This document shows, in pieces, positions 1 through 6,089 of a stretch of DNA of 10,508 bases (position 1 is its first letter; each line of letters begins with the position of its first letter). Source of the stretch: JBFJVZ01 sp041623895 (GTDB taxonomy: Bacteria > Planctomycetota > Planctomycetia > Pirellulales > Pirellulaceae); the NCBI GenBank assembly GCA_041623895.1, contig JBFJVZ010000285.1, positions 1-10,508 of the forward strand, in the 5' to 3' direction. A program made the position numbers and the translations under genes. The notes below the pieces were generated by a model that was not told the origin of the DNA, did no database searches, and saw only the letters and a list, made by a program, of their open reading frames with translations.

Positions 1-2
1 CA

Positions 3-194
3 TTTGCGCTCATCAAAAACAATCGGGAGGGCGAGGCAACCTTGGGCGGTTTCGCTGACCGAAAATCCAATATTGCACTCGAAGACGAGCCCGGGGAACG
101 ACGCCCTGATGTGCGTATTCGCCCAGTCAACTGCCCGTGCGTGAAATTGCTCTCGAAAAACATCTTCATTCGCCGCACACTCACTCGCGGTATG
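3..194 (-). pseudogene. Protein-like reading frame without a start codon, open at left edge (possible gene remnant)
   Basis: On the minus strand 64 codons stay open from just after a TGA (195-197) to the window edge. The translation looks like folded protein: an amphipathic stretch FREQFHARAVDWANTHIR followed by a strand-like segment ending GCLALPIVFDERK. No ATG, GTG or TTG lies in frame between the upstream stop and the edge, so an intact gene would need a rare start codon, a start beyond the edge, or an upstream frameshift. The overlapping minus frame that does have an ATG (173) gives a Ser/Arg-rich product and looks like a shadow. The plus-strand frame open from the edge (69 codons) is a weaker alternative. 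I do not recognise the family. A decayed gene or frameshift is possible, and chance openness is not excluded. Confidence 0.25.
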
Positions 195-291
195 TCATTT
201 GCAACGAACTGATGCACGTCGTCGCTTATCGATCCAGGAGCGACATCACGTTTGGCAGATCATGACAACTTAGCTGAGAAGGATTGGACCG

Positions 292-1458
292 ATGATGGAA
301 ACATTTGACCATGGGCAGCTTGAACAGATGATTGCCAGCGAAGGCGGTCCGCACCTGACGATTTTCTTACCGCCACCGACGCAACCGATCAAGGCTTCCG
401 ACGATGCCATTCGCTTGTCAAATCTGAATCGGCAGGCGCGGGCAACTCTCTGTGACCATTGGATGACGAATTCGGAAGCGGACGATTTCCTGAAGCCGCT
501 CATCGACTTGACTCAGGAAACCGGATTCTTGGCGCCGCGACCGCATGGAGTTGTGATTTATCGGTCTGATGACATCTTTGAAGTCTACCGTACCAGCGAA
601 GCGATCGAAGAGCGTCTCTTCATCTCCAAAGCCTTCTGCATCCGACCGATGCTTGCGGGTCTCGACCAATTCGCGCCGTTCTTTCTGCTGACGTTAAGCA
701 AGAAAAAGGTGGCGCTGTTTAACGCGACACCGGGTTCAATCTCACAAGTCGAGAATGTGGATTTGCCGGCCGGATTTGAGCAGGAAATGGCCGATGTCAC
801 GGCCGATTATGGTGCACAAACCCATACGGCCGTCTCTGGAATGACTGGAAAACAGGGGGCGGTCTTTCACGGCCAGGGCGGTAAGGCGGACGCGGAAAAG
901 ACGGAATTGACCGAATACCTTCGCCACGTAGACGATGCGGTCAGTTCGCACCTGCAAAATCAGAACAGAATCTTGATTCTCGCCGGAGTCGACTTCATCA
1001 CCGCGATCTATCAGCAAGTGAGTTCATACCCCCGGCTTGCCGGCAAGACTGTCGCTGGAAATGTGGATCACTTGTCGTCCAACCAATTACTGCAACAATC
1101 ACGCCCCATTGCAGCTGAGGTTTTACAACAAGAACGCGCTGATGCGGCCGAAAGAATCCGCCAACAACGTCGGGATCGAATCGCAACCGATTCCGAACAA
1201 ATATTGTGCGCCGCTTACGAGGGTAGAATCGACACTCTTGTCTTTGATCAATCTGCAAAGCTTTGTGGCAGCTTCTATCCGGACAGGCGGACACTGAAAG
1301 AATTGCATCACGAGCCGACTGGCGAACCGGACGACCCCAGTCATGATTTGATAGAATCTGCAGTCATTCAGGTGTTCCGCCACCGCGGTAACGTACATGT
1401 AGCTACAACTGGCCAGATGCCGGTACAATCGAAGATGGCTGCGATCCTTAGATACTGA
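292..1458 (+). CDS. baeRF-family protein (bacterial archaeo-eukaryotic release factor-like), possible ribosome-hibernation or rescue factor
   Basis: This 388-residue soluble protein has the layout of bacterial eRF1-like (baeRF) proteins. An N-terminal strand reads HLTIFLPPP (21-29). The middle domain has FFLLTLSKKKVALFNATPG (130-148) and a linker with HGQGGKADAEKTELTEYLRH (193-212). The region ILILAGVDFITAIYQQVSSYP (227-247) precedes NVDHLSS. The C-terminal L7Ae-like part holds YEGRIDTLVFDQ (309-320), SAVIQVFRHRGNVHV (356-370) and the typical ending MAAILRY. No GGQ motif of true class-1 release factors is present, so peptide release is unlikely. Related proteins such as Balon and mycobacterial Rv2629-like factors bind idle ribosomes; such a role here is inference. 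AAGGA (278-282) lies 9 nt before the first of two tandem ATGs, which favours 292. A CBS protein follows after 37 nt and a hemerythrin-like gene after that, so co-transcription is likely. The exact baeRF subfamily (3 or another) cannot be settled by eye. Confidence 0.75.
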   Translation: MMETFDHGQLEQMIASEGGPHLTIFLPPPTQPIKASDDAIRLSNLNRQARATLCDHWMTNSEADDFLKPLIDLTQETGFLAPRPHGVVIYRSDDIFEVYRTSEAIEERLFISKAFCIRPMLAGLDQFAPFFLLTLSKKKVALFNATPGSISQVENVDLPAGFEQEMADVTADYGAQTHTAVSGMTGKQGAVFHGQGGKADAEKTELTEYLRHVDDAVSSHLQNQNRILILAGVDFITAIYQQVSSYPRLAGKTVAGNVDHLSSNQLLQQSRPIAAEVLQQERADAAERIRQQRRDRIATDSEQILCAAYEGRIDTLVFDQSAKLCGSFYPDRRTLKELHHEPTGEPDDPSHDLIESAVIQVFRHRGNVHVATTGQMPVQSKMAAILRY

Positions 1459-1495
1459 CTCAGCCCCAAGAAAGACCACAAACAGGAGATTTGAT

Positions 1496-1930
1496 ATGAC
1501 TGTCGGCCGTATTTGCACGCGTTCGGTAGACTTGGCTGATCGCGACGAAACGTCTCAAGTCGCAGCCAGTCGCATGAACACACGCAACGTTGGCACGTTG
1601 GTCGTCATCGACGATGAAAAACGCCCGATTGGCATTCTTACCGATCGCGACTTGACAATTCGTGTCGTCGCCAAGGGACTTGATGCAAGCACGACACTGG
1701 TCAAGGAAATCATGAGTCCGAGTCCCGCGTGCGTGAAAGAGGATGACGTGATTGAAACGGCGATCACAATGATGCGACGGGGATCACATCGCCGCTTGCT
1801 TGTTGTCGATGAAGAAGGGAAACTGGCTGGACTGCTGAGCCTGGACGATATTCTCGACCTGCTAAGCGAAGAGTTCGAGGAAATCGGCAAGTTGGTGCGG
1901 GAGGAAAGTCCCAACGCACTGGCGCTTTGA
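1496..1930 (+). CDS. Two-CBS-domain protein, Hrp1-like
   Basis: The 144-residue product is essentially one Bateman module. CBS1 is about residues 7-60, with AASRMNTRNVGTLVVID (23-39) and the signature GILTDRDLTIRVVAKGLD (46-63). CBS2 is about 70-128, with IETAITMMRRGSHRRLLVVD (86-105) and GLLSLDDILDLLSEE (112-126). There is no attached enzyme, channel or DNA-binding domain and no membrane segment, so it should act as a free nucleotide-responsive regulator in the cytoplasm. CBS pairs of this type bind AMP, ATP or related ligands, often as dimers. Size and architecture match the mycobacterial hypoxic response protein Hrp1 (Rv2626c), although that protein's zinc-binding cysteines are not evident here. 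AGGAG (1484-1488) lies 7 nt before the ATG. The gene is 37 nt behind the baeRF gene, so it probably shares its transcript. The specific ligand cannot be read from sequence. Confidence 0.88.
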   Translation: MTVGRICTRSVDLADRDETSQVAASRMNTRNVGTLVVIDDEKRPIGILTDRDLTIRVVAKGLDASTTLVKEIMSPSPACVKEDDVIETAITMMRRGSHRRLLVVDEEGKLAGLLSLDDILDLLSEEFEEIGKLVREESPNALAL

Positions 1931-2011
1931 CACTGATGCGATCCAAAACTCGCGTTGCCGTGAGGTTGCGACCAATCGGTACAATTGGCCGGGCGTTAAG
2001 GGAGAAAATAG

Positions 2012-2488
2012 ATGGATGCTGAAACAAATCTTTCTGTCATGCAATTACTCGACCGATGGCAGGCAGAAGATCACGAGCTGGAGGAACAGATTGACGAGCT
2101 TCGCGATTGGATGCAGGAAGTCAGTCAGCTTGGAATTCCCCATTTTGGCGAGACAGCAAGTCGACTACTTCCCCTGCGGAAACGGCTTGCTCAGCATTTT
2201 GAGCGCGAACAGGAAATGATCGGCGAACTTGTCGAAGCGGATTCGGCTTCCTCGCCGGAAATGGACGGCGTCCGACGAAATTCAACGCACGACCATTCGC
2301 AATTGCTGTCCAGAGCCGATGACCTGATTGCCCGTTTGAACCAAACCGATCCGCCATTCGATTCGTGGCAAGCAGCGATGGATGAGGTTGCGATCCTTGC
2401 CGAAGCATTGGAACAGCATGAAGAAAATGAAATGGAAAGCATCCGCATGCTGCTCAGCATTGATCCGGATTCCGGCGCCATGCCGTAG
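2012..2488 (+). CDS. Hemerythrin-like (HHE) domain protein
   Basis: This 158-residue, all-helical, soluble protein carries the spaced metal-ligand pattern of HHE hemerythrins: H21 in EDHELEEQ (helix A), H62-x3-E66 in AQHFEREQEM (helix B), H93/H95 in STHDHSQLL (helix C), and H136-x3-E140 in EALEQHEENEMES (helix D). The family holds a non-haem di-iron centre in a four-helix bundle and binds O2 or takes part in iron, NO or peroxide handling. Which applies here is unknown. AAGGGAG (1998-2004) sits 7 nt before the ATG, a strong start. An 81-nt gap separates it from the CBS gene. In that gap TACAAT (1980-1985) resembles a -10 box but has no good -35 at normal spacing, so a private promoter is possible in addition to read-through. 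The third helix has two candidate histidines, and I cannot tell which coordinates iron. Confidence 0.8.
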   Translation: MDAETNLSVMQLLDRWQAEDHELEEQIDELRDWMQEVSQLGIPHFGETASRLLPLRKRLAQHFEREQEMIGELVEADSASSPEMDGVRRNSTHDHSQLLSRADDLIARLNQTDPPFDSWQAAMDEVAILAEALEQHEENEMESIRMLLSIDPDSGAMP

Positions 2489-2512
2489 CAGCGGTTGCTA
2501 GCTTCATCGTAG

Positions 2513-2560
2513 GCCAGGACCTGTCCTGGCAGCAGCATCGCCAGGTCAGGCCCTGCCGGC
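2513..2560. repeat. GC-rich palindromic element between convergent genes
   Basis: A perfect 8-bp inverted repeat, GCCAGGAC-CT-GTCCTGGC, occupies 2513-2530. Ten bases later a related imperfect block begins (GCCAGGTCAGGCCCTGCCGGC, with its last base at 2560), containing CAGG-C-CCTG and GCCGGC. It lies between the stop codons of two convergent genes (2488 and 2629). No T-tract follows on either strand, so it is not a classical intrinsic terminator. The form suggests a dispersed REP-like palindrome, but no second copy is in this window to prove repetition. Confidence 0.45.
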
Positions 2561-2628
2561 GCTGGGCTAGATTGTTGAACCGCACGAGTCAGGCTGCAGA
2601 GAATTGCGTCACTGAATCATTGCGGCGA

Positions 2629-3900
2629 TCAAACAACCGGCTCGGCCATGGTTGCCCGCAAAACATCAACCATTCGCTGATCCGTCAGCAAATCCGTTTC
2701 CCGTTCGGGACAGTACACGGCCAGCAGGCGAAAATTTTCACCCCGCAAGGCAACGTTCAGCAGGTCCTCAGCCGAAAGCGTTTGCCTGCCCGCGCGACGC
2801 GACAGTTGGAAGCTCACGCCCCCGAGACCTTCGTAGCTACGATAGACGACTTCCGTGCAAACAACACGATCACTGCGGGTAAAATCAAAATCGAAGTCGT
2901 AGGGTTTTCCCAGATGCGTTCTTGCCCGCTGAATCACGGTTTCGATCAACGATGCATCGATGGTGGGCCGCAAGACTGAAATCGCGTCGTTACCAAAAGG
3001 TGAGTCCAACGTACGTTGCCGGACACCGTCTTTGAGCGATTCGATCACCTGCTGATCGCCAATGTACAACGCCGCGTGTGGCCAATAACCCGGCAGAAAA
3101 TAGTTCGTCAGCGCAGTATCTTTGCGAGTCACGAATACATCACCGGGTCGAATCAGCTGCTGCAGGCGGATACTGATATCGTCGGGTAGTTTCGGCACAT
3201 GACCCGGTCTGGTTGTCACCGAACTGACCGCGCGCGAGCCCCACTCTTGGAAGGCGTAGATCGCCCGCATCAAACCTCCTTGGATGACCGCATCATTCAA
3301 TTGGCGTCGTCGTACATCGATGCGGACCTTGACATAGCGAGCCGGACCAACGCGGACCTTGTCGATCCTGCTGCCGATGACGGCCAGCAAGCCGCGTAAA
3401 CGTTCGGCACCTTCGATCGCGATCGTAAGTTCCTGGTGATACTGGTCGTAAAACGTCGTGGCATCGCGAATCTTTAGCGCGTTGACGGGGTTCGTGAGTG
3501 ACAATTGAATGTCATCAAAACTACCCTCGGGAATTCCATACGACAGATAGGACTCGTTCAGCTTTCGGCGGACAAGCTCGTCGTCGCCGAACAGGTCACG
3601 AAGAAAGCGAGCTGCGTCTACCAAGACCAGAGCTGCCGCGAACGCCACCGCAAACTCTAATACGCTGTCTTCGCTCGGTTCCCCAACTTCATTGCGGATC
3701 GAATCGATCAGTTCAAGCAGCGCGTTTCGAGTCTTGTGATACGACACCCACAGAGTGAGCACGGCGTCGTCTTCGCTGGGAGTGAAATAGCCGCGAATTC
3801 CCGTCTGGAATTCTCTGTGCATGGTGATTGCACGTTCACGCAGTCGGTCCATATGAGCGGCCAGCTCGCACACCGTGCGGGCAGTTGCTGATAAATCCAT
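2629..3900 (-). CDS. YiiX/YebB-like permuted NlpC/P60 (peptidase C92-type) cysteine hydrolase with N-terminal helical region
   Basis: Numbered from the upstream TTG at 3912 (427 residues), the C-terminal third shows the circularly permuted papain-like fold of YiiX-type proteins. It has RPGDVFVTRK (255-264), the histidine motif GYWPHAALYIGD (275-286, catalytic H279), GKPYDFDFDF (335-344), and the cysteine motif RVVCTEVVYRSY (349-360, C352). His before Cys is the permuted order. Relatives are hydrolases acting on amide or ester bonds in cell-wall or lipid substrates; the substrate here is unknown. The first 240 residues are mostly helical, with a hydrophobic segment at 86-104 and Arg/Lys-rich helices, and match nothing I know. 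No signal peptide is visible. The ATG at 3900 is preferred because GAAGGGAAAG precedes it, giving 423 residues; the TTG 12 nt upstream lies inside that region. The gene is divergent from the transporter on its right and convergent with the hemerythrin gene. Confidence 0.75.
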   Translation of the reverse strand: MDLSATARTVCELAAHMDRLRERAITMHREFQTGIRGYFTPSEDDAVLTLWVSYHKTRNALLELIDSIRNEVGEPSEDSVLEFAVAFAAALVLVDAARFLRDLFGDDELVRRKLNESYLSYGIPEGSFDDIQLSLTNPVNALKIRDATTFYDQYHQELTIAIEGAERLRGLLAVIGSRIDKVRVGPARYVKVRIDVRRRQLNDAVIQGGLMRAIYAFQEWGSRAVSSVTTRPGHVPKLPDDISIRLQQLIRPGDVFVTRKDTALTNYFLPGYWPHAALYIGDQQVIESLKDGVRQRTLDSPFGNDAISVLRPTIDASLIETVIQRARTHLGKPYDFDFDFTRSDRVVCTEVVYRSYEGLGGVSFQLSRRAGRQTLSAEDLLNVALRGENFRLLAVYCPERETDLLTDQRMVDVLRATMAEPVV

Positions 3901-3923
3901 CTTTCCCTTCAATATCGGTCTTT

Positions 3924-3930
3924 AAAGGAG
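3924..3930 (+). promoter_or_regulatory. Strong Shine-Dalgarno AAAGGAG before an upstream GTG
   Basis: AAAGGAG is a near-perfect ribosome-binding site, only 4 nt before the GTG at 3935, which is in frame with the transporter and would add 29 residues. The family's conserved N-terminus begins at the ATG at 4022. If the GTG is used, just 34 bases separate the two divergent genes, little room for two promoters. Confidence 0.4.
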
Positions 3931-4021
3931 CCGTGTGATCGGCAAAACTTCGCATTCTGGCTGCCGACCATTAGCATATCAATTGCTCTTGCTGCTTGCC
4001 GCCCGCAGGATTGACGAGATT

Positions 4022-5839
4022 ATGACTGACCGATCCGTTTGGAAATCGAAAACTGGATTCCTGCTGGCTGCCTTGGGCTCTGCCATTGGGTTGGGGAACA
4101 TTTGGCGATTCCCCTACATGGCCTATCGCAATGGTGGGGGCGCATTCTTGGTGCCTTATTTCGTTGCCCTGTTCGTGGTCGGCATACCGCTATTGATGCT
4201 GGAATTCGGCTTGGGTCATTATTTCCGCCGAGCGTTCCCGCAGTCATTAGCAAGAATCAATCCAAGATTTTCCTGGATTGGCTGGTGGTCGGTGTCGTTT
4301 GTGATGTTTGGCATCGTGGCCTACTACGGTGTTGTGATTGCCTGGTGCGGAAACTATCTGGTCTACTCAGTCACGCAACCATGGGGAGACATCAACGGCG
4401 TCAATCAATTCTTTGACGAACAGTTTCTGGGGGCATTTGTTAATGGTAAACCATTCGCTTTTTTTGATGACAGCGCCGGAATTTACGCAGGTCTGCAATT
4501 GGGTCGGATTCAATGGCACGTGATCGTCTCGCTAGCTCTGGTTTGGCTGGTGAATTGGGTAATCACCAGACGTCATCTTCAGCAAGGCGTGGAGCTGGCC
4601 AATAAGATCTTTATTCCGGCATTGATCGGTTTGACGATCATCCTTGTTGTCTGGTCGTGGAACTTCAGCGGTGCCGATGACGGTCGCTACATTTACCTGA
4701 CGCCGGATTGGAATCAAGTCTACCAGCCGCAAACTTGGATCGACGCCTTCAGCCAGATCTTCTTCACGCTCTCGATCGGATTTGGAATCATGGTGGCTTA
4801 CGCAAGCTACTTGCCAGCCAAAACCGACATCCCAACCAGTGCGTTTTTGGCTGCCATGGGGAATTGTCTGTTCAGCATCGTTGCCGCGTTCGCCGTGTTT
4901 GCAGCGATCGGCATGTTGGCGGAAGATCGCAATCTAGATTTAAGGAGCATGTTGGCCGTTGAAAAGCAAATCAAGGACCTGGAGTCACTGAAACAAAGCG
5001 ACCCGCAGGGATTTGCCGCCCAGCAAGAGAACTACGATGCGCTGAGCGAGCAGCATCAGGCGAATCAGAAATTTCAGTCGCAGATGAGCACTTTTGGTCT
5101 GATCTTTACAACGTACCCGGCGATCCTGACCAAAATGGGACCGCTGGCCGGCGGCATCTTTGGCGTGTTGTTCTTTCTGACGCTGTTGATTGCTGGCATC
5201 TTGTCTTCCATCTCGATCGTCGAAGCATTCATGGCAGCGCTGAACGATCAATTTGGCTGGAGCCGAAACCGCACGTCCGCCGTGCTGTGCTCGGTGGCAT
5301 TCTTGCTGGGCACAGTATTTTGCACGCAAGCCGGGCTTTTTCTGCTGGACCTGGTCGATCATTTCATCACGACCTACGGATTGGTGTTGGTGGCGATCTG
5401 TGAAGCCCTGATCGTTGGCTGGGTCTTTCCGGCACAAAAACTTTGTTCGCATTTGGACGAACACCGAGACTTTCGCTTTGGCAAGACGTTTGCGTTTTTC
5501 TCGAGAATCTTGATCACAAGTATGTTGATGCTGACCTGGGCCGGTTTGGCGAGCATGGAGTCGGCGCCCATCTCGGCTGGACTGGCTCGGATCGCACTCT
5601 TGGCAAGTGTCGTGATCTTGTGGATCGACGAGCACTGGTTGGATTTTGATATTCGTTTGATCATCCCCATCCTGTTGCTGGTGCTGCTGGACCAGGCGTT
5701 GGTGAGCGAAATCACCGTCGGCTATGGAGAATACAGTAGCGGCGCGGTCATCAGCGTGGGACTGACCTGGCTAGCGGGCACGCTGTTGGTGGGGATTGTT
5801 TTTGACCTGCTGCCAGGAGATCGCAGCCGGCAGTCTTAG
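4022..5839 (+). CDS. Sodium-dependent transporter, neurotransmitter:sodium symporter (NSS/SNF, LeuT-fold) family
   Basis: The 605-residue inner-membrane protein should import an amino acid or related amine with Na+. TM1 carries the family signature GSAIGLGNIWRFPY (19-32), followed by NGGGAFLVPYF (37-47) and VGIPLLMLEFGLG (53-65). TM3 has AYYGVVIAW (100-108), TM6 has FFTLSIGFGIMVAYASYL (247-264), TM7 keeps N281, and TM8 has AGILSSISIVEAF (391-403). At least 12 hydrophobic helices can be followed. Two oddities are visible. The loop between TM7 and TM8 has a Gln/Glu-rich insert at about 300-356 that looks coiled-coil. At the position of LeuT T354, a Na2-site ligand, there is Leu394. The ATG at 4022 is chosen because homologues start a few residues before W-x-S/K-x-x-G-F. 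A GTG at 3935 with a better Shine-Dalgarno would add 29 residues. The substrate is not predictable. A terminator follows 48 nt after the stop. Confidence 0.9.
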   Translation: MTDRSVWKSKTGFLLAALGSAIGLGNIWRFPYMAYRNGGGAFLVPYFVALFVVGIPLLMLEFGLGHYFRRAFPQSLARINPRFSWIGWWSVSFVMFGIVAYYGVVIAWCGNYLVYSVTQPWGDINGVNQFFDEQFLGAFVNGKPFAFFDDSAGIYAGLQLGRIQWHVIVSLALVWLVNWVITRRHLQQGVELANKIFIPALIGLTIILVVWSWNFSGADDGRYIYLTPDWNQVYQPQTWIDAFSQIFFTLSIGFGIMVAYASYLPAKTDIPTSAFLAAMGNCLFSIVAAFAVFAAIGMLAEDRNLDLRSMLAVEKQIKDLESLKQSDPQGFAAQQENYDALSEQHQANQKFQSQMSTFGLIFTTYPAILTKMGPLAGGIFGVLFFLTLLIAGILSSISIVEAFMAALNDQFGWSRNRTSAVLCSVAFLLGTVFCTQAGLFLLDLVDHFITTYGLVLVAICEALIVGWVFPAQKLCSHLDEHRDFRFGKTFAFFSRILITSMLMLTWAGLASMESAPISAGLARIALLASVVILWIDEHWLDFDIRLIIPILLLVLLDQALVSEITVGYGEYSSGAVISVGLTWLAGTLLVGIVFDLLPGDRSRQS

Positions 5840-5883
5840 CCCGATTGGCGCTTCATCGAAAGTTAGCTTGACGACCGCGCACG

Positions 5884-5927
5884 AAAAAACCCCAACGGCG
5901 ATTTGATAGGCCGTCGGGGTTGTTTTC
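5884..5927. terminator. Bidirectional intrinsic terminator between convergent genes
   Basis: AACCCCAACGGC (5888-5899) pairs with GCCGTCGGGGTT (5910-5921) in a 12-bp stem with one mismatch and a 10-nt loop. A TGTTTTC-like run follows on the plus strand. On the minus strand the stem is followed by six consecutive T (plus-strand A at 5884-5889), an even better U-tract. It can therefore stop both the transporter transcript (stop codon ending at 5839) and the Cys-rich gene transcript (stop codon at 6090). Confidence 0.85.
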
Positions 5928-6089
5928 TTGAAAGATCGAATCGGTTTCTGAAATTCAACTCATGGCCAAACTGATGCGATGAAGAGACGAAATTCGCTCA
6001 CGGTCAGTTTGTTGATATATGCCCTTGCAGTTTGTGTTTCAAAAGTACTCAGATTCGATCTACGAAATTAACGATTGGCAGTCAGCAGC

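Noticed and set aside
1555..1914. 119-codon minus-strand frame opposite the CBS gene
   Set aside because: Ser-rich antisense shadow of a clear CBS-pair gene.
1972..1988. CCAAT-ATTGG dyad and TACAAT box before the hemerythrin gene
   Set aside because: Arms are only 5 bp and no -35 lies at 16-18 nt; too weak to list as a promoter or operator.
4985..5635. 216-codon minus-strand frame inside the transporter gene
   Set aside because: Gln/Arg/His-rich with no hydrophobic core; it is the antisense of the well-supported transporter.
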